From Streptomyces sp. MMG1533 (GTDB lineage Bacteria > Actinomycetota > Actinomycetes > Streptomycetales > Streptomycetaceae): a stretch of 55,610 bases of DNA. The translations under genes were made by a program, and so were the position numbers. How positions within the stretch are numbered: the first letter of the stretch is position 1; every line of letters begins with the position of its first letter. The stretch is taken from contig NZ_LGDG01000269.1 in assembly GCF_001279775.1 (NCBI RefSeq), positions 1 through 55,610 of the forward strand, in the 5' to 3' direction. Below the pieces are notes generated by a model that was not told the origin of the DNA, searched no databases, and saw nothing but the letters and a program-made list of their open reading frames with translations. Of this stretch, positions 26,839 to 35,908 are shown in pieces.

Positions 26839-27593
26839 GCGAGAGTTCGGTGAACGCACTGCTGCGGGCCGAGGGTGTGGGCAAGTCCTACACCCTGCGC
26901 GGAAGGAGGGTCGACGTCCTGCGCGAAGTCGACCTCGCCGTGAGAGGCGGCGAGGTCACGGCCCTCGTCGGCCACTCCGGCTCCGGGAAGACGACCCTCC
27001 TGCACATCCTCGGGCTGCTGACCCCGCCGGACAGCGGCCGGGTGTATGTCGGGGACACGGACGTCTCGGGCCTGGGCGACGGGGCACTGGCGGATCTGCG
27101 CCGCAGTCGGCTCGGATTCGTCTTCCAGTCGTACAACCTGCTGCCACAGCACTCGGCGCTGCGCAACGTCGTCCTGCCGTACGTCGGCCGCCGGGCAGAG
27201 GGCGAGGCACGCGCGCGTACGTTGCTGGAGCGGGTCGGCCTCGCGGAGCGCGCCGACCATCTGCCCGGCGAACTCTCCGGCGGCGAGCAGCAGCGGGTGG
27301 CGCTGGCGCGGGCACTGGTCAACGACCCGCCCGCGGTACTGGCCGACGAGCCGACCGGCAACCTCGACTCGGAGAGCGAGGACGTGCTGCTCGGGCTGTT
27401 CCGCGAACTGGCCGACGAGGGCCGGGCGGTGCTCCTGGTCACCCACAATCCGGCGGTGTCGGACTTCGCGGACGTGGTGCACCGCTTGGAGAAGGGTGCG
27501 TTCACGCAGGTCGCGGCGGAGCCGTCCGTGACGGCCGAGAAGGCCACCGGCGAGCGGGCCAGGGCCAACACGCGGACGGAGAGCGCCGAATGA
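26835..27593 (+). CDS. LolD/MacB-type ABC transporter ATPase
   Basis: 252 aa from the GTG at 26835 that overlaps the lipoprotein stop; a GTG 15 nt on is an alternative. Walker A GHSGSGKTT, Q-loop FVFQSYNLLP, signature LSGGEQQR, Walker B VLADEPTGNLDS and H-loop VTHNP are typical of the LolD/MacB/FtsE group, which powers mechanotransmission rather than classical transport. It overlaps the FtsX-type permease by 4 bp. A C-terminal tail of about 30 residues is extra. Confidence 0.92.
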   Translation: MSESSVNALLRAEGVGKSYTLRGRRVDVLREVDLAVRGGEVTALVGHSGSGKTTLLHILGLLTPPDSGRVYVGDTDVSGLGDGALADLRRSRLGFVFQSYNLLPQHSALRNVVLPYVGRRAEGEARARTLLERVGLAERADHLPGELSGGEQQRVALARALVNDPPAVLADEPTGNLDSESEDVLLGLFRELADEGRAVLLVTHNPAVSDFADVVHRLEKGAFTQVAAEPSVTAEKATGERARANTRTESAE

Positions 27594-28807
27594 ACGTCTT
27601 CAGTCTGGCGCTGGCCAACGTCCGCGCCCTGCGACGCCGCCTGATCGGCCTCGCGGCCCTGGTCTCGGTCGCCGCCGCCGTCTGTCTCGGCGCGCTGGGC
27701 ATCGCCGACAGCGCCCAGGGCGTCACCGACTCGGGTGTCAAGGAGAGCAGCGCCAACCGCAGCATCACCGTCGACCGCCCCGACTCCCGCCCCGACACCC
27801 CGCAGCTGACGGACCGTACGGCCGCCCGGCTCGCGAAGCTGCCGCACGTCGAGTCGGTCCAGCACCGGGCGCAGGTGTCGTTCGGCGTGCTGACCAAGGC
27901 GGGCGACACGGTCCTGCTGTACGCGACGACCTACCGTCCCGCTCTCACCCCGCCGGTCACCAAGTCCGTCCGCAAGGACCTCTTCCCGCTGAAGCCGGGC
28001 GAGATCGTGGCCCCGGCCGCGTCCCAGGGCGTGGACCTGAGCAAGCTGGTGGGCCAGGAGATCGACATCGAGACCACCCGCTTCGTACGGCAGGGCGAGG
28101 GCACCGGGGTCTCCGGCCATGCCCGCCTGGTCGGGGTGTACGACCCGACCTGGCAGCTGGACAACCCGGACGCCGCGTACGCCGCCGACGCCACCGTGGT
28201 CAAGTGGGCCGCCCAGCGTTCCGGCGAGCCGGAGAAGAGCTACCTCTCCACCATCGGCTACGACCAGCTGACCGTGGTCGCGAAGACCGCCGCGGATGTG
28301 CCGGACGTGACGAAGTCCGTGCAGAAGCTGGGTTATCCGGCAGTCACCCTTCAGCAGCAGCTCAACGCGCTGCCCGGGGTCCTGGAGATGATCAAGGTGG
28401 TCGGGCAGGTGCTGCTCGGGGTGCTCGGGGTGCTGGCGTTCGTCGGCGCGGTCACCGTGACCGGCGCGCTGTCGCGGCAGCGGGCGCAGGAGATCGGCAT
28501 CCTCAAGGCGGTCGGATTCCGTACGAGGTCCGTACTGACGATGCTGGTCACCGAGATGGCGCTGGTCGGAGCCGTGGCCGCACTGATCGGCACCGTGCTC
28601 GGCGCGGCGCTCGCCGGAGGCGCCGCGGCCCTGCTGCGCGGCAGCGCGGACCTGGCGCCGTACGTCAAGGGCTGGGTGCTGCTGCCGTCGGCGAGCACCC
28701 TGCTGCTTCTCCTCGGACTGACGGTGTTGGTGGTGGCGATGGGTTCGCTGGCCCCGGCACGCAGGGCCGCGAGGATGTCCCCCACAGATGCAATGAAGGA
28801 CTGGTGA
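27590..28807 (+). CDS. FtsX/MacB-type ABC permease
   Basis: 405 aa. Helix 1 is near 19-42, followed by a large extracytoplasmic domain (about 43-265). Three helices follow near 275-300, 325-355 and 370-392. The C-terminal motif with QEIGILKAVGFRTRSV and the final RRAARMSPTDAMKDW are classic for FtsX/MacB permeases. Coupled to the ATPase (ATGA) and 10 bp before a second lipoprotein gene. Together they resemble a mechanotransmission complex acting on envelope substrates. Confidence 0.9.
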   Translation: MNVFSLALANVRALRRRLIGLAALVSVAAAVCLGALGIADSAQGVTDSGVKESSANRSITVDRPDSRPDTPQLTDRTAARLAKLPHVESVQHRAQVSFGVLTKAGDTVLLYATTYRPALTPPVTKSVRKDLFPLKPGEIVAPAASQGVDLSKLVGQEIDIETTRFVRQGEGTGVSGHARLVGVYDPTWQLDNPDAAYAADATVVKWAAQRSGEPEKSYLSTIGYDQLTVVAKTAADVPDVTKSVQKLGYPAVTLQQQLNALPGVLEMIKVVGQVLLGVLGVLAFVGAVTVTGALSRQRAQEIGILKAVGFRTRSVLTMLVTEMALVGAVAALIGTVLGAALAGGAAALLRGSADLAPYVKGWVLLPSASTLLLLLGLTVLVVAMGSLAPARRAARMSPTDAMKDW

Positions 28808-28817
28808 GCCACCCCCC

Positions 28818-29855
28818 ATGGCACGTTTCACGACACGGCACCCCCTGTTTCTGTCCGCACTCGCCGCCACGGCCGTACTGACGACCGCCTGCTCCGGCCC
28901 CGGCGGCGTGGACCTGGGCAAGGACTGGAAGGGCTCGACCACCTTCGTGCTCGCCAAGGTCGACGGCCTGGTCACGGTCGTCGGGATCAACCCGGACAAG
29001 GCGCACGCCGAGAGCCTCGCGGTCGTCCCCCAGCAGGCCGATGACGACGACTCCGTCAGCCCGCAGATAGTCGAACTCGCCGACGGCCGCAGGCTGCTCA
29101 CCGTGCCGCGCAAGGGGAACAAGCCCGACCGGCGTTACGAGCTCGACCGCACGGACCACGTCCTCGACGGCATGAAGGCCGACGAACGGCTGCGCCGGAT
29201 CCTCCCCGGCAAGACGCTGGTCGCCGAGGTGGCCGGACTGCCCGACACGAAGTCCGCGCAGGACACCACCGCCTCCAGCGTGCTGGTCAAGAACCCCGCG
29301 AACTGGACCACCGAGCGCGAGCTGAAGATCCCCGGCACCATCGGCCTCGCCGCCTCCGATCCCGCCGCGGACCGGATCTGCCTCGCCGGCGACACAAAGG
29401 TCTTCGCCGCCGACCTCACCACCGGCAAGGTGGCGCCGGTGGCCGTGCCGAGCGGCCTGGACGTGCAGAACCTGGCGTGTCCGGGGGGCCACCCCGTGAT
29501 CGTGGGCGCGTCGGGCACGTCGGATTCCCCGGGCACGGTGAAGGCGACGCTGAAGCGCACCGACGCCGCGACGACGGTCTCCGTCACCGGCGGCCGTGTC
29601 GACGCGGTGGCCACCACCGGCTCCTCGCTCCTGCTCGCGGCGGCGACGGGCGACGACACCGAGATCGTGGAGCTCGACACCACCACCGGCAAGGAACTCC
29701 ACCGGGCCCGGGTCAAGGGAGTGGCGGCCTCCCTGGACGTCACCGCCGGCTCGGCGGGCTGGCTGCTCTACACCGAGAAGTCGGTGACCCGCGTGGACCC
29801 GGCGACGGGCCGCACGAAGACCTTCGACCTGCCGGGGACGCTGCTGGACAGCTGA
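28818..29855 (+). CDS. Lipoprotein, beta-propeller-like
   Basis: 345 aa with a signal peptide and lipobox LTTAC (Cys about residue 25). The mature part shows recurring beta-strand units ending in ...TGK or ...DLTTGKV and STRVDPATGRTKTF-like segments, suggesting a small propeller. No enzyme motif recognised. It is the last gene of the lipoprotein-ATPase-permease-lipoprotein set, so two lipoproteins flank one transporter. Confidence 0.78.
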   Translation: MARFTTRHPLFLSALAATAVLTTACSGPGGVDLGKDWKGSTTFVLAKVDGLVTVVGINPDKAHAESLAVVPQQADDDDSVSPQIVELADGRRLLTVPRKGNKPDRRYELDRTDHVLDGMKADERLRRILPGKTLVAEVAGLPDTKSAQDTTASSVLVKNPANWTTERELKIPGTIGLAASDPAADRICLAGDTKVFAADLTTGKVAPVAVPSGLDVQNLACPGGHPVIVGASGTSDSPGTVKATLKRTDAATTVSVTGGRVDAVATTGSSLLLAAATGDDTEIVELDTTTGKELHRARVKGVAASLDVTAGSAGWLLYTEKSVTRVDPATGRTKTFDLPGTLLDS

Positions 29856-29914
29856 GCGGCTCGAGCTCCCCGGCGCTCGCCCACCCGGTGCGCGGGGGAG
29901 CCGCCGGGGCCTGG

Positions 29915-29950
29915 CACGCGTCGTTCCCGACTCACGCGTCGTTCCCGACT
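29915..29950. repeat. 18-bp perfect tandem duplication
   Basis: CACGCGTCGTTCCCGACT occurs twice back to back, ending at the stop codon of the response regulator gene. A recent duplication in the short convergent gap. Confidence 0.85.
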
Positions 29951-30645
29951 CACGCGGCGCGCAGCGCGTAACCCAGCCCCCGCACCGTCCGAATGAGCCG
30001 AGGCCGCCCGCAACGCTCCAACTTCCGGCGCAGATACATCACGTACACGTCCAGCGTGTTGGAGGCGGGCTCGAAGTCGAACCCCCAGACGTCCTTGAGG
30101 ATCCGGGACCGGCCGAGCACTCTCTCCGGATGCCGCATCAGGTACTCCAGCAAGGCGTACTCGGTCGGGGTGAGGTCGAGGGGGCGGCCGGCGCGGGTGA
30201 CCGTACGGACGCGGGGGTCGAGGACGACGTCCTGGAAGGACAGCCGGTCGTCGGCCTCTACGGCGGGCACCCGCGGGGCGCGCCGCAGCAGGGCCCGCAC
30301 CCGGGCGAGGAGTTCCTCCGTGGCGAAGGGCTTCGTGAGGTAGCCGTCGGCGCCGTTGTCGAGGGCGACGATACGGTCGCCCACGGCGTGCCGACCGGTG
30401 ATCATCAGGATCGGCACGGTGGACCCGGACGCCCGGATCCGCCGGGTCGCGGCCAGGCCGTCCAGCTCCGGCATGGTCACGTCCATCAGCACCAGGTCGG
30501 GAGCGTCCTCCGGTACGCCGATCAGTTCGAGGGCGGTACGACCGTCCCCGGCAAGCACCGTCTCGTACCCCTCGAACCTCAGCAGCCGCCCGACCCCCTC
30601 TCGCACGGCCTCGTCGTCGTCGGCGAGCAGAATCTTCCGAGCCAT
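29950..30645 (-). CDS. Orphan OmpR-family response regulator
   Basis: 231 aa. The receiver domain (1-115) has D55 in VLMDVTMPE as the phosphorylation site, the acidic pair near D9-D10 and K104 in YLTKPF. The winged-helix DNA-binding domain (about 130-228) ends with RTVRGLGYALR. No histidine kinase is adjacent. Its recognition part ([17 protein letters not shown]) is close to that of the paired regulator at 37363, so the two may recognise related sites. It may serve the lipoprotein/ABC set at 25135-29855, which converges on it. Confidence 0.92.
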   Translation of the reverse strand: MARKILLADDDEAVREGVGRLLRFEGYETVLAGDGRTALELIGVPEDAPDLVLMDVTMPELDGLAATRRIRASGSTVPILMITGRHAVGDRIVALDNGADGYLTKPFATEELLARVRALLRRAPRVPAVEADDRLSFQDVVLDPRVRTVTRAGRPLDLTPTEYALLEYLMRHPERVLGRSRILKDVWGFDFEPASNTLDVYVMYLRRKLERCGRPRLIRTVRGLGYALRAA

Positions 30646-30712
30646 CCGTCCAACGTGCGGGGGAGGGCTGTGGTGGGGCTGGCAGACGGATATGGGTGCC
30701 CTGCGGATCCGG

Positions 30713-31447
30713 TTACGTCTCGCGGAGGTGGGGTGGCACCTGGGACTCCCAGCGCCAGTTGAGGAACGCGGCCAGGGCGGCGAAGGAGGCCAGCGGGATG
30801 CAGAGGAGCAGAAGGGCGGGCCGGGGCTGCTCGCCGGTGATCAGCTGGATGATCAGCACCGCCAGCATTCCGAAGAAGACCACGAAGGCGCCCGCATAGG
30901 CCCGCCACCAGGCCCTTCGATGCCCCGCCCGCCGCAGGATCCGCGCTTCCACCTCCGGACGCCGGTCCCATGCCATGCCCCGGTGCCGGGCGACGACGGC
31001 ACGCAGCTCCGTGACCTCGGTGTTGACAGCCTCCAGTTGCAGATCGTCGAGGTGGGGAAGGAGCATGCGCCGACCGTCGGTGTCGTACAGGTAGGTGAGC
31101 TGCTGCGGCTGGAACATGCCGTTCCTGTACGGGTTGGCCTCGACCCGGATGTCGTAGACCTGGTGCCAGGCCCGACGGCGCACGCCCACGCCGAGCCGTA
31201 CGGCGATCCCCTCCGCTCCGACGAACGTGCGGGCACGCCTGTGATGCCGCACCCCGCACACGACGAGCAGCACCGTGAGTGCGGCCATTGCCGGCTTGAC
31301 CCACGCCGGCAGGCTGGTACTGCGCGTCAGCTGATAGACGCCGTTCAAGGCGAGGAGACCGAGCAAGACGAACCAACTGCGGGGCATGGATCCGCGCCGC
31401 CCGTACTCCCGCTCGACCCCGCCGCTGACACCGCTGCCGTCGCTCAT
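30713..31447 (-). CDS. PH-domain-like integral membrane protein
   Basis: 244 aa from the ATG at 31447 (MSDGSGVSGG). Two hydrophobic helices (about 22-37 and 48-65) precede a soluble middle part (about 70-175) of the bacterial PH-like type (FVGAEGIAVRLGVGVRRRAWHQVYDI). Two more helices lie near 185-205 and 208-230. The longer frame overlaps the pectinase and is not used. Function unknown; such proteins are common in Streptomyces membranes. Confidence 0.75.
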   Translation of the reverse strand: MSDGSGVSGGVEREYGRRGSMPRSWFVLLGLLALNGVYQLTRSTSLPAWVKPAMAALTVLLVVCGVRHHRRARTFVGAEGIAVRLGVGVRRRAWHQVYDIRVEANPYRNGMFQPQQLTYLYDTDGRRMLLPHLDDLQLEAVNTEVTELRAVVARHRGMAWDRRPEVEARILRRAGHRRAWWRAYAGAFVVFFGMLAVLIIQLITGEQPRPALLLLCIPLASFAALAAFLNWRWESQVPPHLRET

Positions 31448-31596
31448 CCACGCCCTCCCGAGCCGCGCGAACAGATGCGCGACCGGGGAGATCGTACGGT
31501 CAGTGGTTCCGAGAAGCTCCCGCGCCGGTGGAGCGTGGCCGACGCCGATGCCCCTCACCCCCGCGGACAGGCCGGGGATGAGGGGGAAAGCGGACG

Positions 31597-33666
31597 TCAG
31601 GAAGCCGAAGGCGTCCAGTCGCCCAGCCAGTCGGCGATCTCCTGACCGGTCGCCTGGGCGTCGGTCAGCTGGGGACGGTCGGAGCTCGCGGAACCCGCGC
31701 CCGCGCCGGTGTTCTTGTACTCGGCGAAGCGGTCGTCCTTCCAGGAGAAGCCGCCCATGTCGGACCAGGGGGTCGACTTGATCGCGGCGCTGAGGCTCGT
31801 CTCGCGGACCGTGGTCTGCGGGTCGACCGTGGTGTCGCCGCCGGGGTGCCAGTTGCGGCCGAGGAAGAAGGTGGCGGCGGAGACGTCGCCGTTGACCGTG
31901 GAGCGGCTGATCAGGAGGCCCTTGCGGTTGCCGGGGGTGCTCGGGGCGGTGATGTAGCCGGCCGAGGTGCCGTTCCAGCGCTTCTTGAGCGTGATGATCG
32001 ACCGGTCGATCACCGCCGTGGCCCGGCCGAAGATGAAGTCGACGTTGCCGGTGATGTAGGAGTTGGTCACGTACACGCGGCCGAGCTTGTCCTTCGCCGC
32101 GGTCTCCAGCTCCAGCGTGTCCTGGTCGCCGTTGACGATCAGCGAGTCGAGGACGACCTTGTCGGCCGTCGTCAGCAGGGCGACCGCCTGGTGCCCGGAC
32201 AGGGACTGGTTGGCCGCCTCGTCGAAGTCGTTGGTGACGGTGAGGTTGCGGACCTGGGAGTCGTCGGACTGGACGGACATGGTGGCGCTGCCCGGCGTGC
32301 CGTACGTCCCCGAACCGTCCGGCTTCTGCATGCCGGCCGCGTTGCCGTAGACGATCACGGTGTCCTTGCGGCTGCCGCCCGCCCCCTGGATCGTCACGTG
32401 CGGCTTGTTGGAGGGAACCTTGACGACCTCGCGGTACGTCCCCGGCTTCACGGAGATGACGACCCGCGAGGGGTTGTTCGCCGGTACGGCGTTCACGGCG
32501 GCCTGCACGGTCGAGTACTGCCCGCTGCCGTCCTTGGCGACGGTGAGGGTGGTGGCGGCCGCGGCGGTCGTCGAGGCGGTCGTCGTGCCGATCGAACTCC
32601 TCGGCCCCACCCCGGACTTGAGCAGCGCCGGCACGTCCGCCGTCTTGTCCAGCGTGTAGGCGTAGTACGACTTCGGGTCGAAGGCCGTACCACCGCTCTC
32701 GTTGCGCCCGCTGGTCCCGACGAAGGTGTTGCCCTTCTGGACGATGCTCGCGGTGCTGTCCTTGATGACGGGGTTCTTCATGCCCTGGAAGTAGGAGTTC
32801 TCCAGGACCATCTTGGTCGCGCCGCGCGAGTAGTTGCCGTAGGAGGAGTTGATGTCGGTGCCGGCCACGTCCTCCAGGAAGTTGTTGTAGAGGTGCGCGT
32901 GGGCGGCGTTGTCCGTCGACGGGTTGCGCTGCTCCGTCTCGCGGACCCAGTTGTGGTGGATCGTGATGTCGGTGACGACGTTCTCGGTCCAGCCGATGCC
33001 GAAGGCCTTGTTGTCCTGGCTGAGCTTGTTCCAGGACACGGTCACGTTCGTGCTGTCCTTGCGGACGTCGATCAGCCCGTCGGCCATGTGCCGCAGGTCG
33101 TTGTGGTCGATCCACACGTGGTGGGCGCCGTCCATCTGGACGGCGTCGAAGTCGTGGTCCTTGTCGTTCCAGATGCCCTGGTAGGCGTCCCGGATCGTGA
33201 GGTTCCGGATGATCACGTTGTGGACGCCGGAGCCGAGGAAGAACCCGCCGCCGACGATGTGCCCGGAGGTCCCGGCGCCGACGATCGTCTTGTCGGAGGC
33301 GACCTTGATCTCCTTGCCGACCGGGTCCATGTTGATGGCGGCGGCGACGACGATGACGTACGGCTCGGCGGCGGTGGCGTACTTCTCCAGATCCGCGAGC
33401 GTCTTCACGGTGACCGTCTTGCCGTCCCGGCCGCCGTAAGTGCCGTTCTGGTCCCGGGCGTTGACGGAGGCGAAGCCGTCGGCGGTGGCGGTCGCCCAGG
33501 CGGGCGCGGCGGTGGCCGCGGAGGCCGTCCTCTGAGCGCCCTCGCCGAAGACACCGAAGTCCGTGCCGTAGGCGAGGGTTCCGGCGGCGGTCAGCGCCAG
33601 GGGGACGCCGACCGCCAGCGCGGTCTTCCTCCTGCGGTGGCGGGGCTTGCTGCGGGTTTCACTCAC
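31597..33666 (-). CDS. Secreted pectate lyase-pectin methylesterase fusion
   Basis: 689 aa from the GTG at 33666 (MSETRSK); a TTG at 33687 is an alternative, and neither has a clear ribosome site. A twin-Arg-like n-region (RHRRRKTALAVG) starts the signal peptide. Residues of about 45-340 are a PL1 pectate lyase (VWIDHNDL, RNPSTDNAAHAHLYNNF). A Ser/Thr/Ala linker of about 25 residues leads to a CE8 pectin methylesterase (about 360-685) with GTYREVV, HQAVALLT, GDQDTL, NVDFIFG and FLGRNW. One secreted protein can thus de-esterify and cleave pectin. Single-gene unit followed by the PH-like gene. Confidence 0.93.
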   Translation of the reverse strand: MSETRSKPRHRRRKTALAVGVPLALTAAGTLAYGTDFGVFGEGAQRTASAATAAPAWATATADGFASVNARDQNGTYGGRDGKTVTVKTLADLEKYATAAEPYVIVVAAAINMDPVGKEIKVASDKTIVGAGTSGHIVGGGFFLGSGVHNVIIRNLTIRDAYQGIWNDKDHDFDAVQMDGAHHVWIDHNDLRHMADGLIDVRKDSTNVTVSWNKLSQDNKAFGIGWTENVVTDITIHHNWVRETEQRNPSTDNAAHAHLYNNFLEDVAGTDINSSYGNYSRGATKMVLENSYFQGMKNPVIKDSTASIVQKGNTFVGTSGRNESGGTAFDPKSYYAYTLDKTADVPALLKSGVGPRSSIGTTTASTTAAAATTLTVAKDGSGQYSTVQAAVNAVPANNPSRVVISVKPGTYREVVKVPSNKPHVTIQGAGGSRKDTVIVYGNAAGMQKPDGSGTYGTPGSATMSVQSDDSQVRNLTVTNDFDEAANQSLSGHQAVALLTTADKVVLDSLIVNGDQDTLELETAAKDKLGRVYVTNSYITGNVDFIFGRATAVIDRSIITLKKRWNGTSAGYITAPSTPGNRKGLLISRSTVNGDVSAATFFLGRNWHPGGDTTVDPQTTVRETSLSAAIKSTPWSDMGGFSWKDDRFAEYKNTGAGAGSASSDRPQLTDAQATGQEIADWLGDWTPSAS

Positions 33667-33760
33667 GAACGCATCCGATCGAGTCAAGTGACGGGAGGAT
33701 CAAGTCACTTGTCTGTCGGAGCCGATGGGGAAAAGGTTGCCGCGCCGGTCCGGATCAGGG

Positions 33761-33856
33761 GACCCGGGTCCGGGCCTGGAACCAGACCCGGGCCTGGACC
33801 CAGACCCGGGCCCAGACCCGGGCCCGGACCCGGACCCGGACCCGGGCCCGCGCCCG
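33761..33856. repeat. Hexanucleotide-type GC repeat (ACCCGGGCCC...)
   Basis: About 95 bp built from CCCGGG, GACCCG and GGCCTG units in near-perfect repetition. It can fold on either strand. It lies between the start of the pectinase gene and the stop of the secreted protein at 33859. It probably ends transcription from the latter; such low-complexity DNA is prone to slippage. Confidence 0.8.
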
Positions 33857-33858
33857 AA

Positions 33859-34746
33859 TCAGGCGCAGGTCTTCGGGTCCAGCTTCTGTTCCCACTTGTC
33901 CTCACGGCCGTCGGGCTGGCCGTTGGGCAGGAGCTTGTCCGAGGTGCCGTCGATGTAATACCCGTAGGAGTAGATCGTCTTCCAGCCGGCGTCCCGGCCG
34001 CGCCAGGTGGACACCGTGGCCTTGTTGCCGTTCCCCTGGTCCCAGCTGTAGTCCTCCACCTGGAAGATCGGGTTGACGCGCACCACGCGCTGGTACGGCG
34101 TCCAGGTCACGGCGACCTGGGTGCACGGCGGGATCGTCTTCTCGCTGCGGCGCTCGAAGGACGAGGTCTTCTCCCAGCCCCACTCGTAGCTGAAGCTGCC
34201 GCCCGCGGTGCCCGAGAAGATGCTCTTGGCTATGGAGAGGCTGATCGAGGCGCCGACGCTCTTCTTGGCGAACGTCTTGGTGCTGTAGCTGCTGACGAAG
34301 GTCTCCTTGTCGTCCTTCGAACCCCGGTTGCCGATCCAGGGGGAGACGCGGACCGACTCGCCCTTGGTGGACCAGGTCGAGGCCTGCGCGTAACCGCACC
34401 AGCCGCGGAAGACCTCCCACGGCCCGGCGGGTACCCACAGCGGGGCGACGTCCCGGAGGTACTCGTCGTGGGTCTTGAACTCGCCGGTCTGGACGTTGTA
34501 GGCGCCGTAGACGCCGGTCAGGCTGGTCTCCTGGCTGCAGAGCCGCTCGATCATCAGGTCGGTGTCGCCGGGGTCCGTGCCCCGGATGTTCATCGCGCCG
34601 CCCGGACCGCTGCCGGCCGCCTGCGCGGAGCCGGTGCCGGCCAGCAGGCCGGTCAGGGCGAGGGCGGTGGCGGCGGTGATCAGGGCGCTCTTCTTGGTGC
34701 TCTTCTTGGCGCTCTTCTTGAGCGTCGATTTGCGAATGAGTCGCAT
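33859..34746 (-). CDS. Secreted protein, possible ETX/MTX2 (aerolysin-like) fold
   Basis: 295 aa from the ATG at 34746 (MRLIRKSTLKK). An unusually basic n-region with KKS repeats and a hydrophobic core end at SAQAAG (about 40), so it is exported. The C-terminal half shows alternating polar/hydrophobic strands rich in Ser/Thr (SVGASISLSIAKSIFSGTAG, SFSYEWGWEKTSSFE) followed by IPPCTQVAVTW, the pattern of the ETX/MTX2 aerolysin-type pore-forming family. Four Cys are present in the mature part. Membership is inferred by eye and is not certain. Confidence 0.6.
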   Translation of the reverse strand: MRLIRKSTLKKSAKKSTKKSALITAATALALTGLLAGTGSAQAAGSGPGGAMNIRGTDPGDTDLMIERLCSQETSLTGVYGAYNVQTGEFKTHDEYLRDVAPLWVPAGPWEVFRGWCGYAQASTWSTKGESVRVSPWIGNRGSKDDKETFVSSYSTKTFAKKSVGASISLSIAKSIFSGTAGGSFSYEWGWEKTSSFERRSEKTIPPCTQVAVTWTPYQRVVRVNPIFQVEDYSWDQGNGNKATVSTWRGRDAGWKTIYSYGYYIDGTSDKLLPNGQPDGREDKWEQKLDPKTCA

Positions 34747-34908
34747 GGGGGTTGGCTCACTCCCGAGTGCTGTGCACGGGTGCCGATGGCACCTGTCTGA
34801 CAGCCAGGAAGGTCTCAGAGTACTCACGGGTAGGGGCAAAGATGCGGTAGGGATGACAGGACATTGACAGCCGGCAGGGCTGTCTGACGCCCTTTGTCCG
34901 TTTCCGCT

Positions 34909-35850
34909 TCACGTAAGCAACTGCGCCAATTCGTCGGCGAACCGGACGAGCCAGTCCCGCTGCCGACCTCCCCGGGCGACCCGGAACCCGTGCCGCCGCC
35001 CGTGGAACGCGGTCTGGACGGCGTGGAACTGGGCCCAGCGCCGGACGCGTTCGCGGTCGAGCTCCGCGGACTCGGCGAAGACGTCCAGGGCGCGGTGGGC
35101 GGCCTTGGACAGGTCGTCCGCCTGGAGAAGGGCCAGGGCACGTGACTTGAGCAGGGTGCCGCCGTCGTAGGCGGGGTCACCGGCGTATCCCTTGGGATCG
35201 ACGGCCAGCCACGGCTCACGGTCGGCGCGCAGGATATTGCGGGCGTGGAGGTCGCCGTGGACGAGGGTGTCCGGCTGGACGCGGCCCAGTTCGCGGACGG
35301 TCGCGAGGGCGGCGTCCAGCGTGCGGGGCGGCATGGTGTGCGCCAACTCCCGGGCATCGGTGCGCAGTTCCCGCTCCCAAGTGTCGGCCCGGTCGCGCAG
35401 CCGGGGGAGCTCGGGCGGCCCGGTCGGCGCGGGCACGGCCAGCCGACGGTTGAGCCGTCCCGCAACGGTCACGATCTCGTCCTCGTCACCGGCCTCGCCC
35501 TCCGCCAGGGTCTGCGTCCGCGCCCGCTCCAGCAGCATCGCGAACCGCTCGTCGTCCCGCTCGTACAGCAGGACGGCACCCCGCCCGCCCCACGCGGCGA
35601 ACGCGTCGGGCTCATGGACGTTGCCGGGATGGGGGAACGACACCTTCAGCACGACGGCCGCTTCACCGTCCCGCCGCACCGGGACGATCACGCCGACGCC
35701 CCCGTGCAACACCTCACGGGAGTCCGGCACACACCCCCAGCGCCCCAGTAACTCCTCCACGATGCCGGGCAGTTCGGCCAGCCAGGCCGCTCCCTGCTCG
35801 CCCTCACGCTCGACGGTGCTCCGCGCGAATGTCTCCGGTACGGCGATCAT
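34909..35850 (-). CDS. Aminoglycoside/hydroxyurea phosphotransferase family kinase
   Basis: 313 aa cytoplasmic small-molecule kinase. The Brenner motif HGDLHARNIL and the metal-binding DPKGYAGDPAYD are intact. AAVVLKVSFP supplies the nucleotide-binding Lys. The N-terminal pattern and length fit the APH(6)/hydroxyurea phosphotransferase group (APH_6_hur), which phosphorylates streptomycin or hydroxyurea in some members. The true substrate here cannot be told from sequence. It stands alone between the secreted protein and the two-component system. Confidence 0.88.
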   Translation of the reverse strand: MIAVPETFARSTVEREGEQGAAWLAELPGIVEELLGRWGCVPDSREVLHGGVGVIVPVRRDGEAAVVLKVSFPHPGNVHEPDAFAAWGGRGAVLLYERDDERFAMLLERARTQTLAEGEAGDEDEIVTVAGRLNRRLAVPAPTGPPELPRLRDRADTWERELRTDARELAHTMPPRTLDAALATVRELGRVQPDTLVHGDLHARNILRADREPWLAVDPKGYAGDPAYDGGTLLKSRALALLQADDLSKAAHRALDVFAESAELDRERVRRWAQFHAVQTAFHGRRHGFRVARGGRQRDWLVRFADELAQLLT

Positions 35851-35908
35851 CCGGGCACCTTAAGGGAGGTGGGGAGGCAGGGAGGCCGGAAGCCGTCGTA
35901 CGGAGGCG

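Noticed and set aside
34562..34867. Plus-strand small open frame opposite the secreted protein's signal region
   Set aside because: Antisense to the signal peptide of the 33859 gene, with no ribosome site.
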